DNA from: Ciona intestinalis
Taxonomy: Eukaryota > Chordata > Ascidiacea > Phlebobranchia > Cionidae
DNA length: 64,000 nucleotides
Direction: 5' to 3'
NCBI RefSeq assembly: GCF_000224145.3
Contig: NC_020167.2
Location: forward strand, 6,250,601-6,314,600
The notes under the pieces: model-generated
The model's database searches: none
The model's input: only the letters and a program-made list of their open reading frames with translations
What the model was told of the DNA's origin: nothing
Translations under genes and position numbers: made by a program
Part shown: positions 11,887-26,500 of the stretch, in pieces
Layout of the letters: each line of letters begins with the position of its first letter
How positions within the stretch are numbered: the first letter of the stretch is position 1

Positions 11887-13448
11887 ATAGTTGTCTATCT
11901 AAAACTATGACTGAGAATAGATAAAGGTAGATGATAAAAAATAACATGAAAAAGTAAAACAATGTTTAAACCCCACAACAAAAACTTAACTTAATTAATG
12001 CATTAGCATAAATCCCTATGCAACACAGTCCCACGTCATTTATGAATATATAGCTTACAAACAAGTTTAAACATTAGTGAAAAAAACAATTGTATATATA
12101 TATATATAAACAGTAAATTATTATTCGTAATTTATCAATTTTAGTAAAATACCGTAAATTAGAACTACAAAACGTTATTTACTACAACATCTGAACAACG
12201 GCCGCCTTACAACTTAACTAATCAACTAAAAATGCTAAATCCACTCGCTACCACCCTTACGTAATCATAAAATACAACATCACCCCATTATCGAACGAGC
12301 GGAGCGAATTCCACTCTAAAGCCCATGACATGTGATTTATATTTTTCTGACTCAGCAAACGCTTTCCTGATTACGTAACCTTCTCTTCACCAAAGAGAAA
12401 CGCAACATGTGTTCGGCCTTTCAACTAATAATTAAATAAAAGTCTTTGACCTGGATTTCTTTAATTAAATTGCCCTATTTAGGTCATGACTAACCCCCGC
12501 TGGGCGATAATGGAAAGATCTAATACTGTTACTGACCGAACAAGTAATAAAAGGTACAACAAAAACAAACTAATTGTCGCTGCAAAAACTACGTACTGAT
12601 TAACGTCTACGCAAACGTTGGTGATTATTATGAACGCGCGACGGCGCTCCTTAATTTATTTAAAGTAACACCGAAATGAAGACGCGTCGCTTTCATTTTG
12701 TTTATTTTATAGATTGCCGTTATAGTTGTTCACACCTTCTGCTTATCGCGCAGGTACATGCCGCCCGGACCACATAGTAGGGTGGGGAAGATGGGACATC
12801 TTGAGCACATAGCATCAAAACATCCTGACTGAGGGGGTCGTGAGGGTACGGTTTTGTAATTCTTTGACTGTGCTTAGTTTACTACCAAATGGGACGAAAA
12901 AAATACAGGGAAAAGGTGTACCATCTTCCCCACCCTACTATATATTATGCTACACCGTGGCGACAAATGAAGTTGAGTCAAATCAAGTTACAGCAGCGCA
13001 TAGGCTACAATTCAGTGCATTTGTTAAGCATACTGCAATGCTTGTATACGCGATGATCGTTGTATGCATGCAAGTTTGCAAATGCTATCTGTAAAAGGCG
13101 GGTAAACTTTGGACCCGTCTTGTGTTGTTCGTGCGTTGATTAGTTAATGCATAATCGCTGAACATTATCGCCATTTTCTTGTGTGATAGTTGCAGCATTT
13201 TAAACAGCAGATGAATTGACGAAATATGAAATATTGCATGTCGTCTAGCGTTTATAGAACTAATAGATAAATAGCACATGTTCTGTAGTGTTCAGTTAAA
13301 TATCAAGTCAGTTGTTTTATTTGGTCAGCGATGTTGAAAATAAGTCCACTGCCTGTTGAGATATGCAGCCCAAGTGATGATCTTACTAAAATCACTATTT
13401 TTTAAATAAACTTTTCGCTTTTTTAAAACTAGTTCTCTAATAATCAAA
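11887..13448. other. shared intergenic region of divergent NPC2-like pair
   Basis: About 1.56 kb between two divergent starts. It holds a (TA) run near 12090-12108 and one copy of the 190 bp inverted-repeat element at 12775-12942. It likely contains both promoters. The short frame across 12840-13094 overlaps the repeat and has no family features. Confidence 0.6.
12775..12942. mobile_element. 190 bp TIR element, copy 1
   Basis: Ends tagtagggtggggaagatgg and ccatcttccccaccctacta are inverted copies, and TA flanks fit a TA target duplication. Confidence 0.85.
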
Positions 13449-13901
13449 ATGAAAAGTCTTGCGCTGTTTGCCGCCTTGCTTGTTCTCGGTGAATGTGCAA
13501 TTACATACAAAGACTGCGGATCGGTAGCTGGAAAAATAACAGGAATAACAGTTTCCAACTGCACCACAAGTCCATGCCAGCTAAAGAAGGGCGGCAACTA
13601 TACTGTTAACGTCACGTTTGCAACAAAAGAAGCATCGGACAACGCATTCGCTTACGTTAAAGGAATTCTGGACGGAATTGCGGTGCCTTTTCCTTTACCA
13701 AACCCTGACGCTTGTATGGATCCTAACAGCCAAATCAAATGCCCGCTGAAGAATAACCAAACATATTTATACAGCGCCACTTTGCCAGTGAGCAAAGAAT
13801 ACCCGGATGTTAAAGTCGTGGTAAAGTGGGAACTACAAGACGCCAAGACGAACGGAAATGATTTGTTTTGTTTCGAAACACCAATTGTCGTGGTTGGATA
13901 G
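13449..13901 (+). CDS. NPC2: NPC2-like secreted sterol-binding protein (copy 2)
   Basis: Intronless, 150 residues. Signal peptide MKSLALFAALLVLGECA, then the same Cys pattern as copy 1: KDCGSVAGKI, CTTSPCQL, GILDGIAVPFPLPNPDAC, IKCPL and PDVKVVVKWELQD. One difference is GSVAGK where copy 1 has GSKCGK, so copy 2 lacks that extra Cys. It has several Asn glycosylation sites (NCTTS, NYTVNVT). The two copies are clearly paralogues from a local inverted duplication. Role by family: lysosomal or extracellular sterol carrier. The poly(A) signal is close at 13996-14001. Confidence 0.94.
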   Translation: MKSLALFAALLVLGECAITYKDCGSVAGKITGITVSNCTTSPCQLKKGGNYTVNVTFATKEASDNAFAYVKGILDGIAVPFPLPNPDACMDPNSQIKCPLKNNQTYLYSATLPVSKEYPDVKVVVKWELQDAKTNGNDLFCFETPIVVVG

Positions 13902-13995
13902 AACTCTGTTTTTTTTGTATTCGTGTGTATGGTGGACGCTCGTTTAATTGCTATATGCGCCTTATACAAACCGTATTTATAATATCTTAATCAGC

Positions 13996-14001
13996 AATAA
14001 A
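13996..14001 (+). terminator. poly(A) signal of NPC2-like copy 2
   Basis: AATAAA 95 bp after the stop, followed by an AT-rich stretch. Confidence 0.75.
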
Positions 14002-14544
14002 ATCCTTTAAACATGTAAAAATGTTCTCTTTTTCGATTATATAATAATCAGCATAAAGCATTGTCAAACTTTCTTATATTCTCAAAATGTGCCACAAATG
14101 TTTAAAGCCTAAATCAAAAGTAGTAACGAAGTGTTGAAAACAAACAAACAAGCAAACCAACTCGTACCAAGCTGTACTGGTGTGTATTAACTACGTCATC
14201 CAGCAAATACGAATGTATATGTGTAATCATTGCGGTTATGTATGCGTTGCTACCTACAGTAGAATACCAATAAAACGAATCATTTTAAAAAGAAACTGCT
14301 TGCCCTTTAAGTAGTTGGCTACATATTAGACATAATCCACTAGACTAGAAAATCATGTTTTTTTGGAACATTTTTGTCCTTCAAATTTTTTCAAAAATGT
14401 GCTGCCATCGCGTTAAATATTTTTACAAAGCCGTGTTTAATAAGCTACAAAGCAACCAAAAGAGGGGAAAGTTTTAAGCGGGTAGAACTAATGTAAAAAT
14501 CACAGCACCTTTACAAATATTACATCAGTTTCCTCAATGTCAAA
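14002..14544. other. intergenic between convergent genes
   Basis: This holds the 3' flank of NPC2-like copy 2 and the 3' UTR of the adhesion GPCR. No further gene is seen. Confidence 0.5.
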
Positions 14545-17500
14545 TCAAGGCACATATTTCGGTGGTTTGTAATCAACCTTAATAACAGGTGGCTTCGCTC
14601 CAATACATCGATGATAGAACGAACGTATCTCCCTGTTCATCCATAGTTCACTGTATAGCAGGTACACGCATTCCAACAACACCAAGATAACGTGCGGTAT
14701 CTGTTGAATTTTGTTGATTTTGATGTCTAATATATGGCTATAGCTACTGGTACTGTAATAAAATTTTACCATTGGGTAAGAAATACACCAAAACTTATGT
14801 ACAGGTGAATGAATGTATAGCAAGGTGGGGGAAGATGGGATACCTTTAACACATAATATCCAAACATCCTGATCGGTCTGTGGGAGTCATGAGGATACAG
14901 TTTTATAAATATACGAATATTCTTTGTTTACTACCAAATGTGACGAGAAAATATAATGAGTAGGTGTCCTATCTTCCCCCACCCGACTATACTTATTTAT
15001 TCTTGTGTGGCGAGGCACGGGCAGTCATTTTCACACCGGTGCGCCATGTCCCGCAGACGATTTACCTCGTGGCAAGTGCATAGGTAACTTTGTAGGAATT
15101 CTTTTGCAATGTACGGTTAAAATTAAATAAAAAAACAAAACAACTCGCAAAAACTAATGAAACCTGGACGGGGTTTGCCGTTGATTTATTGAAGCAGACG
15201 ACAAGTGTTGTGATGACACAAGCAGTGTTTATGAAGAACCAAAATCCACCCAACCAGAGGCGTTGCTCTAATCTGTGTGACGTAATAAGCAAAATATTTA
15301 GGAATTGCGCAACGATTGTTTCGTCATAAGACACTATGAATAAATGAATGAAACTCAATTGGCGGGGCAACAACAGTCATTATAACACAGGTTTTTGTTT
15401 CGTATGACTGGGTAACCTACCTTCGTGCTGTGATCGGTTTCAGATCGTCGTAAACGCGATAAAAATGGCGGGAAGTTCGAACCAAAATAAACAATGATGT
15501 CACAGCCACAAATGCGCATAAACAAATAGCTGGCAAAGTGACGTATGTGGTTATTATTTGATCACAACCGAGTTGATATTTGTCCCCAGTTCCAGAATAA
15601 TCGAACAAAGCAAACGTGAGAATAATAGATGCTGAACACAATAATGTCAAAAGCCAAGCTGTTATAGAATAATATGGACGTTTTCTGTGAAACAAAAAGT
15701 ATTATAATCAGACTATGCTATGTAAAATGTGCGCTTGGCAACAAAAATGTAGTCAACAAAAGATATGTGTCTGGTCAGACTTTGATGAACAAGAAAACAC
15801 CCATGTCATAACTGAACAGTAAGAATTAGGTGTATGAATAAACCATGTGTGTCTGGTGTATAAGAGGACAGCCATGTTTTAACTGGACAGTGAGAATTAG
15901 GTGTATGAAAACACCATGCGTATCTGGTATAAAAAAGACACCCATATCTATGGACAACTTACCCATGCTCCACTTGTGCCAGTGCACTCGTATGAACATC
16001 ATGTATATGTAATGTTGTCCACACACATTGAACTATGCAAGCATACATTACTAGTGATGCTACAGCAACACACAACACAGTTGAGCTGGATAAATAAAGA
16101 ACACACACCACCCCAACATGACGTAGGATTGCTATGAGTATAAAGATGAATGGGTATTAGTAAATTGCACAACAATGTATATAATTGTGGCCTCAGTTCC
16201 ATGAAACAAGAATGCTTTACTTGTAGCTATAGGATAACAAGTTTTATGCTTGGTACTGCAACCATGGTTGATTTGTGTCTTTAGCCAAGACACCTAACAG
16301 TAACTTTTTTAACAATTAAGTTACTAACCAGTTCATCAAACTTCATACGGAAAAACAGATAATATACAGCAAATATTACACCTATTTTAAACACCGTTTC
16401 CTTCTGAATAATCACCTAGATATACAATGCATAATTAAATGACAACATGCATTTACATTTATACTATACCTGATAATACAGTGTTGATTGGTATCAAGGT
16501 AAACTTTATTGAAACAGACTGTGGTACGAGCAGAAGAACCAGCATAATAGCAAGTAAACCAAGAGAAACATAACTGCCCACACTGATAAGGAATCTATAA
16601 GAAATGAAATAAATGGTTACTGAATTAGATTACAATACTCTTTGTTTTGTAGTGGGTTTCAAAATACACAGGAATTAAAAAAACAGTTTTGCTACTTTAG
16701 AATTATGTCTTGTTCAAACAATATGCTATAACAATGACGCATCAGAAAAACTATTACTAGCTTACGATGATCACCAAAAACTTTTGGCATGTATTGCCTA
16801 AATTTGTCTAACTTGTTAAGTTTAAAAATGTTTCACATACTACCAATTTGTATAATCCATATGTGCTGTGTCACTGCTTTAAAACATACATTGCATTGAG
16901 CAAGCAATACCACCTCTACCCACATCACCACATCACCTGTATTCATCAACTACAATCACTTGCTGCCACTCCATATCATAAACATCATGACTCAACAAAG
17001 CAAAGGTTGTCACATGGTTGCATCGACAAATTGTCCGGTCATCTCTTTTTCTCCACACTTCACAACCGTCGTCATTGAACAAAACATCCTCAGATGTGTA
17101 GTCGATAAAAACACAAACATGGTCCCTTGATTTCCTTTATAAAGAAACATTCTTAAATGAGCATCATAGTTACTTTAAAATTTGTACCTTAATACCCCTT
17201 AATTAAAACATCTTAATTAAGTCAACATTTTGTTCCAATTAATATACCTCTTATGGTAAAATGTGATGTAAACATATCCATTCAATCTGTGAAGTTTTTG
17301 AACTTGGCCATCTACCAGCAGTTGTACACCAACCAAAGCACTGTTTAGGGTTTTTCCCTCAAATGATAACTGGCCTTCTTTCTTTAGTGATGTCACAGGA
17401 AGTGAGGTCATCATACCATCAGTGTCATCAAACTTTAGAAACGAGAACCGAACCTCGCTGTTCTTTTTACTTCCACTTACTCCAGGTGGAACTTCAACAA

Positions 17501-20500
17501 AACTTTTATCCCTCCTTTGTGATGGAATAAAGGTATATCATTAATCATTCATAATGTTTCATTCGATGTACCATTAATATATCATGATGTTATGAAAGCC
17601 CTTATACAAAACTGCTTAAATGAAATATAACAAACAATAAAAGATTATCTTGAAAAGGAAATAAGTTCCTGTGTATAAATGCATATTCAAGTTTGGTAGT
17701 TTACAAACAAAAACAAGTAGTCTACTAACCTAAGTTGTGGACTTCCTTGTTCTGGGAACTGAACTGTTTGTTCATGGTTTGATAATGCAAGTAACATTAC
17801 ATTTAGATTGTTGCTGAAACTGGTTTTGTGCTTGGGGAAAGTCCCTGGGTTAAGAATGGATGAAGCTTGCATAGTGTTGTTGTCTAAAGTGGACAAGAAG
17901 TTCTGAAAAATGAAGATACAGGTTATTGTTATACCAGTATTATAGTTACAGCTTAAAAGTGGCAAAAGGAACAATATTTGATCACTATTATCACAAGAAT
18001 CAAAACTATATCTGATTCATTATCTTAATTATTATCATCTTAATTTTAATCTTAATTTTAATTATTCTTAATGAAAAAATTTAAAATATTTACTCAAACC
18101 TGAAACAGTTTCCGAAACACGCCATTGTCCAAATCTTTCCAAACTTTGAAATATTTTAATTGCGTCACTCGGTCCACAACTGAAGTTACCGAACTCATGA
18201 ATTCTAATCTGTTACTTCTTGTGATGTCATCAAATTTAAACGGCTCCCATGACGTAAGGTTGGATAGGATATCTAAGGAATAAGCAAGTGTAATAAATTC
18301 TGTGAATCTGGCCATGATCTTGTCTGTGAATCTGGCCATGATCTTGACCTTATAAAGTTGGCGATTCTAAGAACAAATTATCATTTGGAATTGATGGATC
18401 ACTGTGCCACAACTCCCAAAATAAAAATTTAGTGATAAATAGTGTAAAGCACAACAGAACCCACTAACCTTGCACTGCTATAAGGTCACCTGTTGTAACC
18501 AAACCATTTCCATTTACATCATCAGCTAAATAAGCGTTGAGGTTTGTTATTCCTTGTTTAAAACCTTTGCTGTCATGAGTTTCATTCGCCAAGAATTCTT
18601 TTATTTTCTAGGAAAAGATTACAATTACAGGAATTCATTTGCTTTAAAAATAGCTTTGATTTGTTGATGTGTTCGCATCTGTTATGTTATAATGTGTGTT
18701 GTAAAAAAAAACAAGGTAATGACGAGAAGTTTAATGCTTTGTGTCTTTTAAGGATTAAGACACCCCTGTCTTACTGAATAACACTGTACTTCTCTACACA
18801 ACCGTCAAAAACATAAACCCCTTACATGGTAATAATTTATTTGCCAAGTACATATTTTATTCATTATAAAAATCTTGATTCTACAACTAAATATATCTAT
18901 TTAAATATATTATAAAAATACCATCATGATCAGTGTAATTATTAAAAGAACACAATGATCATCTTTTCCACTTACCATTAAGTCACTCCTCACGCACCCA
19001 GAATAATCTTCTTCCATCCAGACCCCGGTTTGAGCGCATCTTCTCCGAGCAATCCCTGATTGTTCTGGAGGACAAGGAGCAGTTTGTGTCTTCCCTGCTC
19101 TTGTTTCCTCCCAACGAGAATTCCTGAACTTAGTGATGACCGAAGAACAAACACGAGGTTTCCAATCGGAAATAAACCTGTTGAAATAATATATTAAACA
19201 AATAAAACCAAAACCTTTGTTTTAACAAAAAAATACATTTATAAATGCGCAAATGGGTAATACAAAGGTAATGATAAATTAAATCATTTTTTGTAACAGT
19301 GATTTATAAAAGCACCAACCTCCCAGGGGGGCAAGCTTCACCCTTACAAACTTCTTCGTCAACCTGGGAACCAGTTTCTGACCCAAAGCATGGGTTACCC
19401 CCTGCAGTAGGGGTGGGGTTGTTACATAGTCGAATTCTAACCTTCTTACTAACCCCACATTCAACAGAGCAAGGACTCCAATTCACCCACTCACCCCAAC
19501 CACCTAAAACAGACAAAATTATTTATTTAATGATATGTGATAAAAAATATTTGTCACATATTAATTACTATTGTGAAAACTTCCATTTCCTACTTCAATA
19601 ATTCTCTTCAAGGTTATGTGTTACATGATATATTACACGAGCAAATATTAATAGTATTTATAAAACTACTATAATTTTAATCATCCTAGCTAGGTGTGCC
19701 TGTGCTTCTATATACATAATATATATAAATAAATCTTAACACAAAGCACTTCAGGATCTGAGACTAAGGCATGGCAAAAAAATATAACTATAAACCACCA
19801 ACCATGTATCGGGCATTCTAAAACCCCACAGTAAACACTCTCCCTTTCGTTCTCGGCACAGGGAAAGTCCCCAAACTCTGGTTCATTCCAGACACATGTT
19901 CTAGTGCGTGATGTCATCGCTGATTGTCCGCAAGTAGCTGGACAATGACTGAACGTGGACCATGCCCCCCAGTGGTAGGTTCCTGGGCATGGGTTTGTTG
20001 CTTTGCATCGGCGATGCTCTGTTTGCTATTAAAGTGCATTGTTATTATAATATAATGGGATCCTTTCCCACCTATGGGTTATCGTAATTGTCAGCCATAC
20101 ATTGAAAAATAAAACAAATTTTAAAAAATGACTGTCTTTGCCCTATCACATAAGGATAAATTTAATCAATCATGCACCGTATGCTCACTGTTGAGCTGTA
20201 ACCTGACTAACCTCAAGATCATTGTCCGAACCCTCACAATACCTTCCACCATTAGATGGAGCAGGAGAGCCACACACTCGAACACGTGATGAATTGATGA
20301 CTCCACACGGAATGAGACATAACGACCATGGTTGCCATGGTGACCATAAACCATCAACCGGGCACTGGTAAAGAATGCCAATAAGGACAATAAAATATTT
20401 TGTATAAAAAGGGCATTTTAATACATAAAAATAAAATGATAACATGTAATCCGACTGAGGACATTACCTCTCCAAGATTACAGGCAATGACATCATTATC

Positions 20501-23500
20501 TTTTCCAATGCACTCTGTGACATCATAATTACTTTTCCTGCATTCACGGTATCTTGCAATGACACCATTTCCGCATGAGTGACTACATCGGTGATGCGTA
20601 ACCCATGATGACCAAACACCAGGTTGAGGGCAGTAGAGAGCACCACACAAACGAGTTTCAGTCTAAGGATTTATGTTATACTATATATGTTAAGCCATAA
20701 CATAACGTAACATATTTATTTCTTAGAATACAGTGGCGAAGATCAGGTTAATTAATACAACGAAGAGAATGGATTTTAAACGAACCACTAAGGGGGTCAT
20801 TAAACAGTATAGTGTTTGTATACTTCATTCTTTTAAAAAAAAAGGGTTTCAAATAAATTATTTGTGTTAGCAGCACCAGCCTAATAGGGAATTTAACGCA
20901 GAACAAATATATTTCTACCAAACATAACACCACTGAACTATGGGCATATTCATGTTAAAACAACTGACCTTATTTCCATAACAATGACTTCCTCCATTTG
21001 TTGGTGATGGGTTGGAACATTCTCTTGTTCTTACTGATGTTGTGTTGATACCACATGTTGAGGAACACTAGAAAAGCAAGAGCAACATATAAACCTTAGT
21101 ATTGAACTAAAAAGTAGTACATGATCTGGTGTTACGAAAAGGTAACCAACAAATATCAAGTCCAACCACTAGTAGTAATAGAGGAATACATTTCGCCTAA
21201 AAATAAAAAAAGGAGTACATTGTCTTAAACTATAACAGGGATAAATAAACGCTATATTTTTTTTGTACTCTATATGAGTGAGGTCCTACAAAGTAAAACA
21301 ACATGGCGTATAAACAAAACATTGGTATTAAACCCTTTATACACAGATCCATTCTTACATTGTTTAAAATAGCTACTATAAACAATATAAATATTTGTTT
21401 TATAAAACTTACACTGCTATAATCTGACCACTTTGACCAACCACCATTAACTGGACACATTATGACATCACAATGCTTGACTTCTATGACATCACCAACA
21501 CAATTAATGACATCATTATGTACAGGAGGTACAATGGTTGAAGATGGATCAAGACAATAGCGGGATCTTGTTTGTGTAGATGAAGTCCCACATGATGCTG
21601 AACACTGTACATGGAATGGTTATAAATCAACACTTGGTTAACTTGGGATCATTAGTCTGTTCAAGTTGCACAAATTTAAAACTTCAAAAAAATAACTTTT
21701 ATTCTAACTGATGATATTAAAGAAATTTACAAAACAAAAGTGATAACGTTATATTAACTTAATACATTGCACCCAATTACACATTTGCAGAGTTCTTGTA
21801 CATTTGCAGAGTTCTTGTACACTGTAAAGTTGGTACACAGAGTATACTTGATTTAAACTATGCGTATGGTGGCACTTACATGATATATACTACCCAATCA
21901 ATACCCAATCATCAAAATCACCTTTCCAAAGTCCATCCATTCAGACCATGAATAAATTTGCTCGCTCAAACTTTTTGTCCAACCTTTGGCGTGACTTTGT
22001 GGCCCACTCTCCCACATTCGTAGTGATGTCACTGTGACATCATAATGAGTGGCGGGTGAGAGGTTTTTAATGACAACATGGGTGCTTCCCCCAATGTACA
22101 ACTGTTGGATGGGTAGGGAGTTTCCCACAACAGATACTTGAATCTGCAACCACAATACATTAGCTTAGTAAGCCTTATATCTGTTTGGTTAGGGTCATTG
22201 GTGCCAAACCTGGGGAGAACCTACAATTTTTTGCATAAACATTAATCAGTATTATTAATAAATTACTTTTCAAGTTACATAAAGGTATATACATGGTAAC
22301 TTGTAGGCAAGCATGGGGTGTGTGAAACAGAACACCCAAGATATAACAACTGTTGTTGCCCGCCCCATAACAATAAATACTTTACAATAGTTCATTCTAA
22401 GTATTTCACTCACCAAGTATCTATCAATTTCTTGCGCTGCTTCGGCCTCAGTCCATTCCACTCTAATCTCTGATTGGCTGACAGTTTCGATCACTAAACC
22501 ACTAGGGGCCAGTAGAGAGTTTGGGTTTGAAAACTCAGCAATCAGCTGTGAATCCGAAACTTCTGTGATGTCATCAGGGTAGTGTAGAACAAACACTTGG
22601 TATAAGCAACCTGCAAACTCATATGTTTAAGTCAATAGCCTTTTACTAAATTAATTACAGGAAAAGGGGAAAACATGTTTCGAACAGAAGGGTAGCGAAA
22701 AAATAATTTTTGTCTAGTTTTAATGTTTCGACGCAGTATATAAAGTACTAACTAAAATAAATTGGTTTTATATTATTATTCTATAAGAGCGAGGACCTAA
22801 CTTACAACATGCCAGTGGACTTTGAAATTGAGAATTAGTTGACATGTTACTACTTTATAAGTTGAAATGACTATACCTGTAAATGACTGTATTAAGTTAC
22901 CCACCAACCTTGTACAGATGCAGTTACATTGGTTTTCAACTGTTTAGTAAACCCTCTGATATATTCAGTACAATATATCTCCTCAGTGTAAGTTGTTTGT
23001 TGTTTGCATTGCTCCACTGTATCAGCTGATATCCCAGTGAATATACTTACAGAGACTTTGTATTTATGGCAGTGAGAAGATACATCCCATGTAACTTGTG
23101 AAGAAAGGTTGTTTATCCTGAAGTTGAACAATGCATTAAACTGGTTTAAAGCTGTATAAAGAAATGGTGAGACATGCAGTGAGCATGAGGTGTATAAACA
23201 CATCATGTGGGACTGGTGTATAAGAAGGTTATCACTTTAAACTTAACAGTGAGCATGAGGTGTAATAAGATACCCATCTTATAATTCTTTATTGAGAATG
23301 AAGTATGCATACAGACAAATGTTTTTACCTTTCAACAAAGATGAGAAAATCAGAACTGACACCTGATGTCGCTAGAGCACTTGAAGCTAAACTTATTTTG
23401 TTCCCGGAGTAACTTCTTACTGACACCTCATACATTGTGCTTGGAAGTAAATTAGAAAAATGGGCAAAATTCTTATTCGCGTCAACTATCAGGTAGCTTG

Positions 23501-26500
23501 CATTCGCCTGTCCTTGTACTGTGATGGATAAATGGTTTCAATTACACACAGGAAGGTATAAGTTTACCTAAGGAGTGAGCATAATGAGTATAGATAGACC
23601 AAGTGTGCCTGGTGAGTGAAAAAAAGTGGTATATCTTGGCAGTGAGTATAAAGTGTGAGTATTAACGCCGCACTTGTGCATAGGAATTAGAAAAACACCC
23701 ATGTTAAATGTACATTGTTTTACATAAATTTTTTTAGAATAATGTTCCACCATAACAACATCATGTATTACACCATAGTTTGTTAATACATAACTTACCT
23801 CTCAGGGAAACATTGTAGTGATCAATATATTTAGAAAACGTGGAACCCCAGAACACCCCCATAATAACAACCCCTCTTCTTCTTGTGTTAATTGTTCTGA
23901 AGCTTGACACAGCAGGTGGTGCAGGTTGAGTGGTACCAGTGTAAGATGCAAGAGTGGTGTTCATGCTCCCATATATAGCTTGGATGGCAAATATGTAGTT
24001 CTGACCAGGGTTGACTCGATTGTCCAAGTTTAAAGATCCATCTGGGAAAATATTTAAGTAATTGTTTGTATTCTATATAGGTGAGAGCAAAAAGGGGGAA
24101 AAAGGGTTTGGGATTTAGGTCAGAGCTGACCCATTACACGGGCACCCAGAGTGTTGCACAATAAAATGTAATTGTTCAGAGTTAGAGCGCTAACTGTTTG
24201 CACATATCACTTGTATACCACCCTGTAAGACCTCACCATTTTAGAACAGTAAGTAATTGTTTGTTTATCAATTGTACACCCAACAGAAATGAAGGTCTAC
24301 CAGTTTGAATACTATAAAGCAATTTGTTAGAACATACTTACAGTAGGATTCAACACCATGAACTCCATGGTTACTTGCATAGATCAACGTTTACATTTTA
24401 AATCCATAAAACTTACCAACTGTAAACTCTGTGGCTTGTCCTTCAATTGTTCCACTATATATCAAACTAACAACCGACTCTAGACTTGTGTGAACAAATA
24501 CATTGTAGGATGTTCTATTGCCAGGTGGTGTAGACCACACTACAGTGCTACTGCCAACTTGAGGTAATCCTTCTTTCTCTCTGTGGAGAAAATACATTGT
24601 TTAACATGAAATCACGCAAACAACCTTTTAAATTAAGGCAGTGCTTCTATACTCACTATCCAAATGGAAATCACCAAATAATTTGACTGGTATTGTAAAA
24701 GGTAAATTATTTTAGTGTATATTCACCAAAAGTTTTTTAAAACAGTTTTGCCAATAAAGTATTTTTTTAAATTGTGCTGTCAAACGTTTCCACTAATTTA
24801 TGTTTACTGTCTGGGTTGCAACAAAAAGGGTTAAGAAGTAATGAATTAGAAAAATGTAAAAGCAATTTGAGAAGTAATCAAAGGGTGTAAGTGTTAAAGT
24901 AAATAACTATTGATATACTCATAACAGCATACATAACATATAACTTCACCTGAGTTGCAAAACAAGAACTTACCTTATATTAGTTACAGGGGCAGGTTGT
25001 GTATCAATGGTAGCAGAGGATATGACTGGTTCCATTGTTTCCAGGTAAATACTGTTAGTTTTTACTGTGGTCATCACTGTATATGTATCTCCATAGCCAA
25101 CATTGTTAATTGTGAAAGTTAACTTGGTGTTTGAGGCGACAGCGGCTTGTTTTTGCGGCAAATTCTTGGTGGGACTAAATTATGAAATAAACAGAATTTA
25201 GAAAACCTAAAAAACCCATTCTCCTGATAGGATAAGTTTTATAGTGCTCTCCCATTAAAAATGAAACTTTATTCTACTTGCGATTTAGGGAGATTTCAAG
25301 GAAGTTTTTAGCAGAACAGCAATTTTAAAAATTTTATTAAAAGTATTTTTAGTTTTACCTTGTGGTTGAATGATAAGATACATCAACGAGAAACAAGGAA
25401 GCTTCCATTGAAATCAAGGAATCAACATCAACAGAATTGACATCAACAGCAATAACAACATTATCATCTTCTTGGATCAAACCAACACTTGTTAAAGACT
25501 GGTAACGAACTTTACTCAAATCACAAGGGACTGTAGATCTATCCAACTCAACCAGTCCAAACCCAGCATAAGAACCAACCAATACATTCTGGAAGTTTTC
25601 CTCACTTTTACATTGAAACTGTAGGTTCCTTATGTCCGAAACGCTCATAGCTTTATTATATGCACTTATGTAACCAATCTGGCCAGAAAACTGCTTTAGA
25701 AAGTTACTATGCTGTCCTGTGTTTACTTTTGGTTTTACTGTAGCAGTTGTACCGTTCTTATAAGTGATGTTGTGGTTGAAAACTTGACCTGAGCCAAATA
25801 TGAAGTGTCCTTTGAAGTTATTAAGGTCACAATTGGTTGATTGTGATGTAATAGCAGCCACCACACCATCAATTAAAAGTCCACATTTAGTAACTTCCAT
25901 TTCAGGGTTTGAATATCCCATACATAATAAATGCCACTGCCCATCCAAGAGCAGGTTGGCATTGAATGTGACTGATTCTCCATTATACACAAATACAGCA
26001 TCTCCATTCTCACTTGCAGCAACAGATATAAAAGGACTCAAACCATCTTCAGCAGCAAATACAATTGTGCCGAGCTCCTCAACCAATACCCAGAAACAAA
26101 GTGTTTTAAATCCCATCTGTGTTAAAGAAATAAACGCTGATGTGCTTGATGTAAAAGAAGCAACCCCAGATTCCATGTTCATCATATTACCACCTTGGTT
26201 GTTAAGTATTGGGTGGCTAGCCATACATACGGCAGTTGTAGTAAGAGACTCACTTCCATTTTTACTAAAGCAAGCCAAACCTTCAATTGTAGCAATACCA
26301 AAGTCAGATCTGAAAACAAGAAAGAATTAGAAGGAAGTGGTTAGTGCATCTCTGTCTAGCCTAGACTTTATCAGTTCATGACCTAAAATTTACTAATAGG
26401 AGGGCATGAGATGCGTAACAGTACACCCGTGCTATAACAACTGACTTTGGTCGCAACTCCAGGATAAATAAGTTACATTCATTAATACCTTGGTGTAGAA

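Larger units (their letters stand above)
14545..16594 (-). other. adhesion GPCR: seven-transmembrane region (exons 38-43)
   Basis: Exons 16470..16594 (TM1), 16325..16381 (TM2), 15963..16131 (TM3), 15421..15684 (TM4-5), 15164..15272 (TM6) and 14545..14700 (TM7 and tail). TM1 reads SYVSLGLLAIMLVLLLV, TM4 SITAWLLTLLCSASIIL, TM6 WLGGFWFFINTACVITTLV, and TM7 IPHVILVLLECVYLLYSELW followed by MNREIRSFYHRC, a typical family ending. The TM2-TM3 junction is the least certain. The usual GWG of TM4 is replaced by TAW. Confidence 0.85.

Noticed and set aside
15062..15163. Read-through of the TM6 exon to a stop, giving an apparent TM7 (VSLVFASCFVFLFNF)
   Set aside because: Splicing at 15164 to the exon at 14700 keeps frame and gives a TM7 and tail of the usual adhesion GPCR type; the read-through may be intron retention.
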